Source of the DNA: Zygnema cylindricum
Taxonomy: Eukaryota > Streptophyta > Zygnematophyceae > Zygnematales > Zygnemataceae
Assembly (NCBI GenBank): GCA_037447655.1
Contig: JBBHKE010001438.1
Span: forward strand, 62,001-126,000
Direction: 5' to 3'
Length of the DNA stretch: 64,000 bases
Below are positions 23,433-36,712 of the stretch, in pieces. Under the pieces are notes generated by a model, which was not told where the DNA came from, made no database searches, and worked only from the letters and a program-made list of their open reading frames with translations. The translations under genes and the position numbers were made by a program. Position 1 is the stretch's first letter; the number at the start of each line of letters is the position of its first letter.

Positions 23433-24159
23433 GGGTCAAGTTCCATCAGTCGAAAAGTGGGGTAGTTTACAGAAATTCGCGACTATCCGTACCAAACCGT
23501 ACCACTTATTTTGTTTTTATACGCGAAACAACATTACAGAGAATCTTGCTAATACTCTCCGAAGGTCTTGGAAGTAAAACTGACCGTCGGATGTTCATCT
23601 TCGAGGCGTTCGCTTCATTTTTCTCTGTAGCTGCCAACGTACCTGTAAGAGGTGGGTTGGCAGATAGAGAAAAAAATTAATAGTGACACGCTGGACGAAT
23701 AGGCTACGTGTCATAATAGAAAACCAACGAAAATTGACGAAATTTGCACATATGTACTTTTCAAAATGCAACTGAAAACTAAAAATTGTAATGTCGAAAC
23801 GGTCCTTCGTCACGCAATTCCTTGCGTCACACTATTTCCAGCAAATGGTTTTGTCATGTTCGAAAATAGGAAATCTAAAAAATGAGCTGGCGTAAAAGAC
23901 CGACGTTTGCAGAAAGTACAAAAGTTCTGTCGTATTTTGTCTTGGTACGCAGGTACATAGTACGCAAGTGAAGATTTGAAGTGAAATTTGTCGGTGTTAA
24001 GATTTTTTAAAGATTTTAAGTATCCGGTCAAAATCCACGTGGTACCACTCAATGTATAACACGTGGATTACATACTCTTCGTGATGGAACATCGACTCTA
24101 TTAATCTGGTCTGTAAAATTAGCCGTACGATTACAGAAGCGTCTGGTGGAACTTGGCCC
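23433..24159. mobile_element. Family H1 MITE
   Basis: Begins GGGTCAAGTTCCATCAGTCG after TAA and ends GTCTGGTGGAACTTGGCCC before TAA. The 727-bp body contains the conserved block CGTACCAAACCGTACC and a TCGTCACGCAATT/GCGTCACACTATTTC unit akin to the 29-bp minisatellite. Confidence 0.78.
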
Positions 24160-24162
24160 TAA

Positions 24163-24889
24163 GGGTGAAGTTCCATTAAGACATTCTGTAATTGTACGAC
24201 CAACATTACAGAATGCTACAATTTGAACGAAATTCCATTGCGGAGAGTCTGTAATCTAAGTGTAGCAAAACAGTGATGCCACGTAGCTATAGATTTTATA
24301 TTGAAAATCGTCAATGATTTTCACACCGACCAAAAATCTTCATTTGCGTACAATGTACGTACGTACCAGGTCATCGTTCAGCACAGGTTTTGTACTTTCG
24401 CAGACGCCTTATGAGATACCACCGTATTTTTTGAGGGTTTTGTTTTTACGCGTGACGAATGAGCGCTGTCAGAAATAGTGTGACGAATGGGCGAAAACAA
24501 AAAATAGCATGACAAAAGTGCGTTACAAGATTTCGTTAGTATTTTCTGCTGGATTTTTGAATGCGTATACTGTGTGCGAAATTTTTTGATTTCCGTTGGC
24601 TGCCATCTTGACGCGTATGCTCATTATCCAACGTGTCGCGGCTCGATTTTTTTTGTAATTGGTGATGTACCTCACGAGGTACATCACCAATTACAGAAAC
24701 TTTCGAAGCGAATGCTTTCGAGAAAAAATATCCAACGGTCACTGTTAACTCCCAAACTTTTGGAGAATACTAGCAAGATTCTCTGTAATGTTGTTTTACG
24801 CATTTAAACAAAATAAGACGTACGGCATAGTACGGAGAGGTCCGAATTTCTGTAAACAATCTAACTTTTCGTCTAATGGAACTTCACCC
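24163..24889. mobile_element. Family H1 MITE, opposite orientation
   Basis: Begins GGGTGAAGTTCCATTAAGAC and ends TCTAATGGAACTTCACCC. It shares the TAA at 24160-24162 with its neighbour and has TAA again at 24890-24892. Its right half is the inverse of the usual H1 left half. A perfect palindrome (GGTGATGTACCTC and its mirror) lies at about 24661-24688. Confidence 0.76.
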
Positions 24890-25376
24890 TAATCAAGATT
24901 TTTTTTTTTTTTAAAACAAATATATATACTAATTAATCCCTAACTGTATTTTGGGTTGTCCTGAATAATAAATACCCGCCCTTTCGATGTCTACAGTAGT
25001 ATGTGTGTCCGTACAAAATCTGACAATTCGTACGCCGTCGCGCTGTTCACACGGTCGACGGACGAACATATGAGAACGTGATTTTTTTCGACGAGTTTGC
25101 GTCTCTTTCTTCCAGTGCACATTCACATGTGTGCGCAATAATGTTAAGTGTCTTTTTATGCCTTTGTAATTCAAAAAGTACCATTTCATACGGAGATACC
25201 CTCTCCGTACGCCGCACTATTTCCAGCGCAGTGTACTTTACTAATTAACGCTAATTGAAAAAAAAACCTAATTCGAATAATGGAAAAATAGAATTATGGA
25301 TTGTATTTTGGGTTTTTTTTTTGGAAATAAGGGCACCGAATTGGCGTTATATACTCTAATAGCGATTGACGGTGTA

Positions 25377-26166
25377 CTGTAGTTTGAGTACGAACTTATC
25401 AATTTGCGATTCGATAGCCATACTTTTCCTTCCCGTAATACAGAAAGTTCGCTGTATTCCCAAACGTTTTGCGCCTGCATTCGCCGCACTTAGGCTCCGT
25501 AAAGGCGTAAACCGTAGGTAGCCCGCGTACTGAAAGACTGAACTCTCTCTCGGCCCAATTCTTAGACTATGTTTTCAGTAGAATCGTGTTACTTCGATTC
25601 GCTTTACTCCAGGGGCCAGCCGTACATCTGGTTTACAGAGCAGAAGCATATCCATACTAGCGTTAAGAGGACGTGGAAGAGCAGTACTAGGGCAGGAAGG
25701 AAACAGGCGACACGTTGGAAGACGCTCACATACACGTGGTTAGAGATGCTGAAGTTACAGGTTTGCCGTTGAAGAGGGGGGCAAGAGCGGGAAAGTAAAC
25801 AATGGCTATTTTTGTCGATCTTTGTTTATATAGCTTTTAAAACGAAACGAAAACTCTGATGGCGGGTGGTATTTGATTGATTGTCACCGGTGAAGACTGT
25901 GGCAAGTGAACATAACGAGTGTTGAGAGGATATGGTAGATGGAAAACTGTTTTCTTGTTGTTGGGAGATCTTGTCTTGAGAGGTGGTATTGTAAGGACTA
26001 AGGAGAGTCTGGCAGTCTCTTGTTGCAGCTAGGAGAAAAACTCAGCGGTACATAAAATCATATTGTCGTGTACTTTATAGGAAGGAACGTCACGTCCCGT
26101 CCATGTTCTTCAAAGCTGTAGTCAGTACCAGTGAGGGTCATTTCCCTTAGAATCATTCTCCATCAG
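25377..26166 (+). promoter_or_regulatory. 5' region of the SEUSS-like gene (inferred)
   Basis: Lies between the transposon nest and the first recognisable coding exon. It should contain the promoter, 5' UTR and at least one short 5' exon, because the exon starting near 26167 has no in-frame ATG before the in-frame TAG at 26148. A TATA-like TTTATATAGC occurs at 25826. The exact start codon, first exon and donor were not determined. Confidence 0.35.
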
Positions 26167-29100
26167 TCCTGGGGCCTATTAGACGGATTCCTACACGGGT
26201 GCGCGGTCCATTTCCCTTTGCAGAAGGCTCTGCTTTGTCAGCCGAAGACCTGGTGATTTCTGGCAGCAGTTCTGCTGATTTGCTTGGCTTTGATGCTGAC
26301 AAGCTGGCGCGTCAAGGCGCTGGAAACGCTGCACTGGCCTTTGCCCGGCTTCAGGAGCAACACCAGTTTGAGCAGCAACAGCAGCATGACCAACAACAGC
26401 AGACGCAATCATCTCAGCACTCGGCAGGGCACCTCGGGGATCGACGGTCTCCCGGACTGTCGCAGCAGTTTTCTCCTCCACCAATGCAACAGGGGTTGGG
26501 AAAGATGGATTTACAAGAGCTCCAGCAACAGCAACAAAGTGGTCCTGTGTCTTCACCGCTTCAGCAGCTCTCGAATGGACAAATGGTGAAAGATGAAGAT
26601 GCTCTAGCAGCTCATCTGCAACAGCAACATACTATCCTGCAAGTTCCTTCACAACAGTCACTTGTCAACATCTCCCACCGTCAAATGCAACAGCAACTAG
26701 GTCACGGTCAGGCTAATTCACAGTTGAATAATATGTCTTCGCTAAGTTTTCAGCAGCAATCTAACTTGATCTCTCAGCAACAGCAGCTTCTGCTGCAAAG
26801 GGCCCAAAATTCTGGTTCCCCTCAAGCAGCTGCAGCTGCCCTTCTTCTGAACAGACAGGAGTCTTCTTCGCCTCAACTAGGTTCTCATGCTACTTCATTG
26901 GAGATTCTCCAACACAGAAAGAAACTACTTATGATGCACCAACAGAATCGTGGACAATCGCCTTCTCTCCAGCAGCAGCAGCAGCCTGGAGGGCCGTCCA
27001 TTTTAATCCCCCCTTCAGCTGGGGCTTTGTCATCGACAATTCTCCCAACCCTTCAAGATGTTCCGAGCCAGTTGGACAAGGTTCCAGAGGGAGGAATCGG
27101 CTCTCGCCGTCTAATGCAGTTCATGTATCATCAAAGACGGCGACCCCCGGTAAACCCTTCGACTACTTTTCTTCTTTTTGTTTTCTCTCTTTCCCGCAAT
27201 TTCTCCTCTTTTGTTCCATTCTTTGTCGTTGACCTATTGTGAGGACCTCCTCTCGGCATTCCTCTGCTTTTTCTCCTGCACAAGTGCTGATGCGGTTCAT
27301 TTTTGAGGGGACATTATATCCGATTAGCGATTTCATTATTTTGGTTGAGGTTAATTTTTCTCTATTACACAGTATTTGTTAGAATTTATCCATCAAGGAA
27401 TTTCTCAAAAGAAAGTAATAGCTCTATTTTTCCTATGCTGTCCAATGTCAGAACACAGCAGTCAGAATAATCGGTGTATGTATAAGAGTTTCTTTTTGTT
27501 GGAGACCTTTACGCTAAGAGAGAGATAGCTTTAGCACTCCTTTTCAATCATGGAGAAAACATATTATGTAATGTTGTTTGGCAGTTACTAAGAAGCCCCA
27601 GTCTAGAAGAATTTTTGTTTCTTTTGCAAATTTGTTGAAAAGTATACGCCGACGACTCCATATTCTTGAAAGTAGAACATTGCTAAAGTTCATGCTTTAG
27701 TTATTGTGTCTTTCCGCTGTCGCCTATCCGTCAAGTTTCTGTGCTTGAATGTTGTGCCTCATAGGTCAATCAAGGAAAGTGTGGTGACTCACCCTAAAGA
27801 GGCTCGATACTAAAATGTGTCCCTTATGTGGCGACTGAAGCTCCATGTGGCTACTAGGAAGGCTGAATGTATAACCTAGAATTTACAGTAGCATTAAATG
27901 ACTTCTGAAAGCCATAATTCAGAGTGCACTCTGTGGTATACTGTTCATCGGACTTTCACAAACATGTTTAAGTTAATTTGATTATCAGCAGATTTGAAAT
28001 GCGAGCTACAGCATTTTGCTGCCCTATTTAATGTGCTTGGGTTTTGTCAGAAGAGTGGTAACTGCACCGGTTACTGCCGGTTTTTATGACCGGAGACTGT
28101 TATGCACAAGTTTTGAATCATCCAACAGAGGTTCTCTTGGGCTCTTGTTAACCCTTTCTAGGACATCATGTGTTCTGAGTTTATCAAAACTATCTTAGCT
28201 TTTGTTCATTTATGTCTACCCCTTGAAATGTCAGCTTAAGGTTGCGTTGTCCAACTTGTCCAAATGTTTCTCACCTGCACAAGGATGGCAATCACTTTCT
28301 TACCTTTGTCCATCAGCTGGTGAAACATGTAGCTGATTGCTTGAGGGCCGGTTCTTTGGTTACCTGTTGTCTTCTATGTTTGCATATAGCTGGTTGTCAT
28401 TTGCGTTGTTCCAGTTCGTCTTTTGTCAAATAGTGCATGAAGATTGCATAGATAAACTTCTAAGATATTAGTGCAACAAAAATATTCAGCAGATGTGCAA
28501 CTTTCATAGACAACTAAGGACCATAATCAACACATGTTAATGTGTTTCAGGAATCATTTTCGATTGATTTGTTTATGATGTCATTTTTCTCTCTTCATTG
28601 TATTTGATTTATGCTACAAAAGAATGCAAGTCGGTGCAACCAGCAGACAGTATTTGTGAATGATTTTATTCCTCTTCTTTTTATTTAATACTTCATTTGC
28701 TGCAGTTAAGGTTCCTTGTTGTATTGATGCACATTAGGTTTTTTTCGAACTTCTTGAATGTTATTACAGTTGTTCATTTAGTACCTGCTAGAACTTCAAA
28801 GGAATGTTAACCTTCTCATTCTTAGGGACAATACACTTTTTACTGTGACAAGGTTGGTCTTTGGGCTGAAGTTCTGCTGTTTTTGAAGGGAACTTAAAGT
28901 TTATCTGCTTTTATTATGGCATATTTACATGTAACTGCATGTAGCATGTAATTGTGCTTCATTTTTGCGCTTACAAAGTTGCGAACACTATCTATGAAGG
29001 AGTTAGTATGCTTGTAGTCTTCAGTTTTGTGTCACTTTTTTTTTTTTTTTTGTCTTACTGGTGTATCCTTGGCGCTGCTCTCTGCAGGATAACAACATTG

Positions 29101-32100
29101 AGTTTTGGAGGCAGTTTGTGGCCGAATATTTTGCGCCAGGTGCAAAAAAGCGGTGGTGTGTCTCTTCGTATGGAAATGGTGGACGACAACCAGCAGGCGT
29201 TTTTCCACAAGTGGGTGTGTCTTTATTTGCAAAAGTTTTGCTTGTCACTATTGAGCTCACCATAAATTGCTAAGCTTAGCCTTCAAGTTGGATTCACATG
29301 GCATTACTGGAAATAGCACTGATGGCACACCTTTTGGGTTGGAAATTCAGCTGTGCTTGGGCTATGGCTGGAGAGTCAAGGAAACTTTGCATCTGCATAT
29401 CAGCTGCGTGTTAGTGAATCGAAGAACCACTAGTATGTACAATATAAGTTTAAACAGGTCATATTTTTGCAAGGTTACATGCTTATTGCTGTTCAAGAAC
29501 AACTCTTTTAGCAATGCTAAATGACATGTAAGTTCCTCTCTAGAAGTAAAGGATTGAAGTCCTGTGAAATACTTAAGGTGCCTATCTGTATTCATGTTTC
29601 TATTATTCCATAATTTCCATATTGACTTGCAGCGAGGCTATGACAATTGTTCCCTATTGGCATATATACATAAAGTGGCTCTTGTGACATCCATGGTTTG
29701 ATTGGGCTGCTTTTGAACAGGATATTTGGAATTGTGAGCTTTGCCGGGCGAACCCTGGCCGAGGATTCGGTAAGCATTCTTGTCAATTTCAAATACTTAG
29801 GGGTTAAGACAGAATATGTAATTATTTAGGTAAAGAATGTGGATTATGGTAGCTGACAGTTCTCAAGCAGTACAAGGATAAGGATAGGGGCTTTACTTGA
29901 GCATGTACAAGTTCTTTTCAATTGGTTAAGGGGACGTTTGATTTTGAAGGCTATGAACACAAGGTTTCAGGACATGCGTACTTCATCGAGCTCTTGTTTG
30001 CTGGTTGTTGATTTCCATTTTTGATATGTATTCTGCTGGCTATGCAGTTGTCTGATATTTCTTTGACTGTGTTTCTTAGACTTTACATCGGTCTCTAGTT
30101 ACTATTCTTTTATTTGAGCTGGCAAACTTTCAGGACTATTGTTGGATTCAAACTCTTGTCTGTACATTGCATCAATCACAATGCTGGGGTTCTGCAAGGC
30201 CTTGCAAGTGGTGTTTGTTATAAGCTCAGAAGCTGATGTGGGTGTGCTGGTTGCATGGGGTGGTTACAGAAATGACGGTGGAGGTTTTGCCACGATTGTT
30301 TAAGATAAAATATGACAGTGGTTTGCTGGACGAGCTGTTGTTTGTTGATTCACCCAAGGAATATGAATTGCCTAATGGTAACCAAGTGCTCGAATACACT
30401 AACGCTATCCAAGAAAGTGCATTTGATGGGCTACGTGTTGTACGGACAGGGCAACTTCGAGTTGTGTTCAATAAAGAGTTCAAGGTAAACAAACTAGAGA
30501 AATTTTGCTATTTTTCATTCATGTGTATAGGGGGCAGGGCTTCTTCTGTGTATCATGAAAGTGACAACTGTCTTTTCATGGGGTTGATGTTCTTTTATGG
30601 GAATGGCTTTTGATCTCGTATGAAGGAGAGGTGTTTGGCAGATGCATTCTTGGGAATTCTGTACTCTCAATCATGAGGAGCTTATTCCTCGTCGGCTTGT
30701 CTTGCAACAGGTAGGTTTATACTTTTGGTTTCTCTGCAATTCTCAATGAATAATTGGGAGAATTCGTTGTTGGCTGAAGAACAATTTTTTGTTGTTTTGG
30801 CATAGGAATTGGCAAAATCCACAGGAGGCTTGCCCTCCAGTGACTTTGGAAATCACTCGTTTGTGGACATTCGGTTTGCGAAGTAGCTTATAACGTTGTT
30901 TGTTGCTTGTATTTCTTTAGACATTGTTAAGTATTTTTTTTTTCACTCGCCAGATCCCCATGGTAATGCACGTCTCATCTTTGCGTCGCCAGAAAAAAAT
31001 TGTAGCTGGTTTATTGTAAATTTTCCACCTGGTTAAAACAGGACATTTGCAGCAGGGTTGTCCTTCATTGTCCAGGAAATGAAATAAGCCACATGTGAAA
31101 AAAATATTTTTTTCAAGGTTTTTATTCAGTTTTTGTCACCTAACAAGGTTTATACCCTTCCCTTTCTCCCTTTTGCTCTCTCTCTCCCTCCTGCCTGTCT
31201 TCACAGCTGGTTTCAGTTACCTGTGCAGTGTAATAAAAGGAAGGGTTTGGTTGCAGGTGAGCGCTCTGGCAAATCTGGCATACAAATACCAGAGCCAGAA
31301 TGTGCCACAGGTGTCAATGCAACATCTACAGACACAATGTGCTGCGTAAGTCTCATTTACCTCGGTGTGATTGGCATGTTATCCGAGAGGAGGGCTGCAC
31401 CTGAATTAGCTATTAAACGTACCAACTTAGCAAAAGCACTGAAGGGGAGTGATGGAGAGTCGATTTCTAGGGTCTACAGGGTCGCGATAGCAGTTCGGGC
31501 ATTTGTATTGGTATTTGGCCTTGCCTCAAATCTTGCTTAAATTGCAGAAATCATTAATGCTCAATCTATTTAAATTATTGTTACGCAACTGGTTGGCAGA
31601 TTTGCTACCATGTCTCGCCAACTAGCGCTGAAGTTGGACGCCCCGACGGTGAATGATTTAGGGTTTACCAAGTGTTACGTGCGCTGCCTTCAGGTAATGT
31701 CCCCGACTGAGTTATTTTTATTTGCTCCTCTTTATTAACTGAAGTTTTTCCCTATTTGTTTGCCGTCAAAAATGGAAAAACTTGGGAGAACCTCAGTTCA
31801 TGAGGTCTTGTTGATGAGACGAGCAATTTACTGGGGCTCTGTCGTGAGATTTGTGTGAAGCATACTCGAAAGCTCATCTGTGCTTTGATCACCTTATTGC
31901 CTCTACGGATGTTTTTGGCATGTCTTTTTCTTGATCGAGGAAACTTAACTGCTAACAATGAAATGGAATATCAAGTTCAGTGATTTTGTTAAAATTCTCA
32001 TGCCCAACTGATGAGTCAGAAATGAAGTGGCATGCGATGTGGAGCATCAGATGGCCGACTTGTTTAACGTATGTTAGTTGGCGTTGTTACGTGCAAGAAA

Positions 32101-34861
32101 AAGTCTGCTGTAGTGTAGCATGGAAACCCTGCAATCCCATACCAGATAAGCCACTCAATGCTGTTTGAAATTCCTGAAGTCGTGGAGTGCTTAATATTGA
32201 GGGAGGAGAATGGATTTTTAGGGTTGTGTATGTGTATGTGAGTGTTTTTTTAATGGTATTTTTGTCAAAGCCATAGTATGGGAGATTCATTTTGTACTTC
32301 AGTTTTGCTCCAGAGTGAAGGTGGCATGTTCTTGGGCAGTACGAGGAGTTCTACTGCTTTTGTTTAATCTTGATTGCGTGTACTACGTTTGTTTCTATTA
32401 ATTGTTTGGCCAGAATTTCTGATAAACTTCGCCATTGCAGTATCTATACGTTGTTGTGATAAAACGATCTATCTCGAATTAAGGATGGATGTCTTTGTCT
32501 GCTCATGGAAAAATCGTAGTTCTCTTGTTCATCGTCGCAATCATTTTACCACGATCATAGAAAATCAATGGCAATGTAATGTTTGCATCACGTGGTTAAC
32601 ATGCATAATTTCAGTCTCGTTTCTGATTTGACTTGGCATATCAGTTGATGTAGACGATAAACCTGTTAGATTATTACAATGTATCACTGAATCAAGATAA
32701 CTTGTACTCGATCTTTGGCTTTGATAGTCTATAACAAGCCTTGAGAAGAAAGGCATATTGATATGCAACAGCAAAACCGGTGTTACCTGATACTGATAGA
32801 ACTTCAGACTGGGGGAAAGGCAGGTATAAATGGTTCTGACTATGCATGACACTTTTCCTATTGAGGCAAATGCGGCATATGAGTCCGAGATTATGTAGAA
32901 CATGTGCATTTCTTTGCTCGACAATGTTTCAGATGGGTGTCTCGTTCTGGCTTTTTGGCAGTATATTTATTCTCTGCATGGTAAAAGGGCATTGCAGATA
33001 TCGGAGGTTGTGAACAGCATGAAGGATCTCATTGACTTCAGCAAAGAGCACAATCTTGGGCCAATATGTGAGGATTTTCTTTCTGGAAAGACATGGAGAT
33101 TAGAACCCAGTGACATTTCATACTGTAGCTGTCAACAAACTCTGGAAGTGTTGTGATAACTGAAGTGTGTTCCAATACCCAAGAATAGTGCATGCAATGA
33201 TGATGTATCATAAGCTTTCATTGATCATCATGTCGAGATTTGTAAGTTATGCTTCTCTGGTATTTTGGTGGAAAAGAGTTTTAAGTTCTAGAAACCTCAT
33301 TTCACTGAACTGTATCACTTTTTGCGAGCCGCTAGACCTCCACACTGCCTGTATGTTCTAATATTGTTGTTCGAATCTGACCTGGGTTTTTATCAACTTC
33401 TATATGGACATTCAAAACGCAGCTATCTCCTCATTGCCTCTCTATATATATTCTTGTTCGACCCTGACCTGATTATTTATTAACTTATAGATATACATTG
33501 TTTGTCTCGTCCCATTCAAAAATGCAGCTAGTCTGATGTCATTTCCTCGCCGAACTACTGGTTCACCAGCTGCCCCGAGTTCCTCTGTCCAACAGCAAAT
33601 GCAACACACTTCTCCTGCTCTCCCGGTTCAGCAAGATGCCCAGGCCGTCCTTCTCCAGGATCCTGTCGCCGCGTTGGGAATTGCAGGAATTCCACGAAGT
33701 CATTCAATCTCTCCATCAGCCTCTCTTACGGGTCCTTCTGGGACAGTCATCGCGAGCTCTCTGCAGTCGCCACCCGCACTTTCTGGAGGGCTACAATCAA
33801 GAGGAATGGGAAATCTAAGTGGAGTAAACGGGGCTTCCCTCGGAGGATTAGGAGGAAGTCTGGGAGGAGGACTCGGTCGAGGTATGGCCGGAAATCTCGG
33901 GAGTGCACTTGGAAATAATCTTGGGAGCAATTTAGGAGCTAGTGTTGGAGGGATGGGCGGCAATATGGGGAATTTGGGAGGGAATCTCCAGCGAGGAATG
34001 CAAGGGGGAAATTTAAGTGGGCAAAACATTCAGGGATCCCTTCAGAATTCCGGCAGTTTAGGAGGGCGGGGGAATGCTATTGGCAGTCCGTTTCAGGGAC
34101 TGCAAAATGCTTCTCTCAGTAATCTACATACTTCAGGTCTAGGAGGAGGAGGAGGAGGAGGAGGAGGAGGAGGAGGAGGAGGAGGAGGAGTCGCAGGAGG
34201 AGGGGGAGGAGGAGGAGGAGGAGGGGGAGGGCATTTGAGCACTTTTACAAATTCTCTTCAGCAACAAGCTGGAGGAGGCTCTAGTTTACAAGGCAATTCC
34301 CTTGGAGGAGGAGGAGGAGGAGGAGGAGGAGGAGGCGATGCCCAACATATGCAAAACCTGGTACAACAATTGGTTGCCCAACAACTGCAGAACCAACAAC
34401 AACAACAACAACAACAACAGCAACAAAATGGGGGAGGAGGAAATATGGGAGGAAACCTCATGAACTTAGGAGCAGCCAGGCTCAGCAATTTGGGACAGTT
34501 AGGAGTCGGAGGTATGGGATCACGAGGAGGAGGAGGAGGAGTAGGAGGTGCGGGAAATGGATTAGCGGGGCTCGGAAACTCATTGAGTGCAGTTGTGGGA
34601 AACAGCGGAGGACTCGGTAACAATTTAGGAGGAGGAGGCGGTATGGGTCTGAATGGTAATGTAGTGAACCTAGGAAATTTGAATGCCAGTACTATACTGG
34701 GTAGTGGTTTGAACTTAGCAGCTGTAGCACAGCAGCAAGGGCTTCATTTGCCGGAACAAAGCCTTCATCACGACCCAGGAGGAGGAGGGGGAGGAGGAGG
34801 GGTACTGGGCGGTTTGGGTGGTGTAAACTTTAGTGGTCTTAGTAACATAAATTTCAATTGA
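26167..34861 (+). CDS. SEU-like: SEUSS-like transcriptional co-regulator (LIM-domain-binding family)
   Basis: SEUSS-family proteins are nuclear adaptors; in Arabidopsis they pair with LEUNIG-type co-repressors and DNA-binding factors to repress target genes. Nine coding exons are supported by GT-AG borders and reading phase: 26167-27149, 29088-29210, 29721-29769, 30270-30484, 30642-30710, 31257-31345, 31600-31693, 32998-33067 and 33528-34861 (stop TGA). Together they give about 1008 residues. The first exon encodes a Gln-rich region (QQQ runs) ending in SRRLMQFMYHQRRRP. The LDB-type core follows: DNNIEFWRQFVAEYFAPGAK, KRWCVSSYGN, EVLPRLFKIKYDSG, LRVVRTGQLRVVF, HSWEFC, NDLGFTKCYVRCLQ and ISEVVNSMKDLIDF. 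The 444-residue last exon starts MSFPRRT and becomes extremely Gly-rich with poly-Gly and poly-Gln runs. The true N-terminus lies in an unresolved upstream exon. Family identification is strong; the exact N-terminal model is not. Confidence 0.9.
34140..34430 (+). repeat. GGA and CAA trinucleotide microsatellites in the SEUSS-like coding exon
   Basis: In-frame GGA runs at about 34141-34190, 34198-34230 and 34303-34334 encode poly-glycine tracts, one of about 16 residues. A CAA run at 34396-34426 encodes about ten glutamines. All lie in frame, so length changes of whole triplets would vary the protein without breaking it. Confidence 0.9.
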
Positions 34862-36712
34862 AGTGTACAGCAAGGTTAGGTGTGTTTTCGGTTCTCCAGC
34901 AACGGCAATTATAGAATGTGCGTTTGTTTCCCAAAGCTTTCTTTTTTTCTGAAGGTGGATATTTGAGGCAGCTTCCAGGAAGGGGAAGCTTACAGCGAAG
35001 GGAAGCCTTTCAAGTGTTGGAGCAAGAATGGTGCTTGATATCTTGGAGCTTGGACATTATTTTGTGTGGGTACGACTGGTTAAATGATATCAATGGTTAA
35101 GTCTGGATTGTAGTGGTGGGCGGATTTCCTGCTTTGTATGAACTGGTTTTGCTGGTCCTTCAGGTTCTTTTGTCTGTATGTGTCTTTGTGGTAGTCTTCA
35201 TGTCGTTGTATTAAGTTGTGTACTCTTAGGAACTCAAGCTTTGAACGTCAGAGATAACAGGCCCATTCTTAACCAACATCTTTCGACCGACTAATAATTT
35301 CATTAGAATAATGTCGTTAATTCCGATTGTCATTCACACACTTACACGTATATATGTTACTGGAGCGCTTTATGTCCTTTCGAAGGTGATTGATTAAAGA
35401 GAAGCTACCTAAGGTTGTCCTTAATATTTGACAGTGTTAGGTCTAGAATACCTGGCAAGTATTGGTGTTAAGTTGTTTTGTGCTTACCCAATTGATATAC
35501 CTTTGTCGTTCCCCTTGTTGTCATGCTCCTTGAGTTTGTGAACCAACTACCCGGAGTCCTTAGTGTTAGTAGTGACAATGCTGGAAAAGTAGGTCACTCA
35601 CCATTAGTTTGCTCCAGTTTTCTTTCTAGCTGGGTAGCAATCTTTAATAACTGCTGGCTATCTGTTACTTGATGGCAATGTGGTAAGAGGTCAAAATAGC
35701 CGTTTTCCAATGTTTATAAAATGAAGGCTCAACATCAAGCCATAATAAAGTTAACAAAAGAAAATATGACTTATAGATGACTTTTCAACCAAACTGTTGT
35801 TGAGGTAACCAGAAACTGCAAAAAAATCTGTCTCAAATAAACGCATGTGACTAGATGCTGAACGTACACAATCTATAATGCCCAACAAAGTCTATTTAGT
35901 GCAAACTAACTTTTTGTTAGGGAAGGGAAGGACAACCTCTTCCAGGAAACAAAGCTGATCTTTGACCCACAGTTATTAGTTTTTGATAGATGCATAATGC
36001 AGAGTAGTTCTGGGAAGTTAGAGAAGGGATGTTAACAATAGCAGAAACAAAGTGAAGTTCAGACGAGGGAGAGAATTCACTAGAAACATGACATGCGATT
36101 GTACATTTTTGTAACCATTGTTAGCTGGTATTAGTTTGCGCTCGTGAGCACGTAAATTCAGACAATTTTCAAGGGGATCAAAGCAAGGAAACCATCAAAT
36201 TACACCAAAATAGCAAGAAATGTAATCTCTAGAGAACAAAAGTTTGGGATGAAATTATACATGCTAATGAGAAGGAACGGCAATAGGACGGAAAACTACG
36301 AGAAAAAGGTAAAACAAGCTACGCAAACTATGGAAGATTGTTCTTTGAGAAGTACGTAAATTGTGATCTCTTGATCACGCCTTACTAATTTCTTTGTCGA
36401 AAACGTTCTCCCCGGCGTAGACACAAAAAGTCTACGCATAACTTTTCACTCTCATGTGCGTCGGTTGGTTCGTTTCTTCGAAGTGTTTTTATCACTGGCG
36501 ATTTCAATAAAGTTTGGATACTTAACGTAAGATACAAGTGTGTTGAAAACATAAGAGTAAATCCATAGAGTCGATATATACCATTACAACCACATCCATA
36601 AGTTTGAGTCTGAAACCACTACCACAAAAAAAAAAGAGGAATAATAGGGAAAGGAACATCGTCGTGACGACGCATATGAGGATAAAGGTGCATTAAATTG
36701 ACATGGTACATA
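34862..36712. other. 3' UTR and downstream spacer of the SEUSS-like gene
   Basis: Non-coding, AT-rich sequence with possible polyadenylation signals (AATAAA at about 35835 and 36507). No ORF, repeat or RNA gene was recognised. Confidence 0.4.

Larger units (their letters stand above)
23365..25374. mobile_element. Family T1 element enlarged by two inner insertions
   Basis: Left end CACTGTCAATCGCTATTAGA and right end CTAATAGCGATTGACGGTG are inverted and flanked by TA (23363-23364 and 25375-25376). The interior holds two H1 elements in tandem (23433-24159 and 24163-24889). The region left of the element is rich in TGTACTGTAC-type motifs. Confidence 0.72.

Noticed and set aside
26199-27242. Single-exon gene starting at a GTG and ending at 27242
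   Set aside because: The start is not ATG, an upstream in-frame stop requires a splice acceptor, and a donor at 27150 joins in phase to the conserved DNNIEFW exon; the terminal 30 codons are intron.
33700-34623. Pro- and Cys-rich open frames antisense to the SEUSS-like last exon
   Set aside because: They are mirror translations of Gly and Gln codons.
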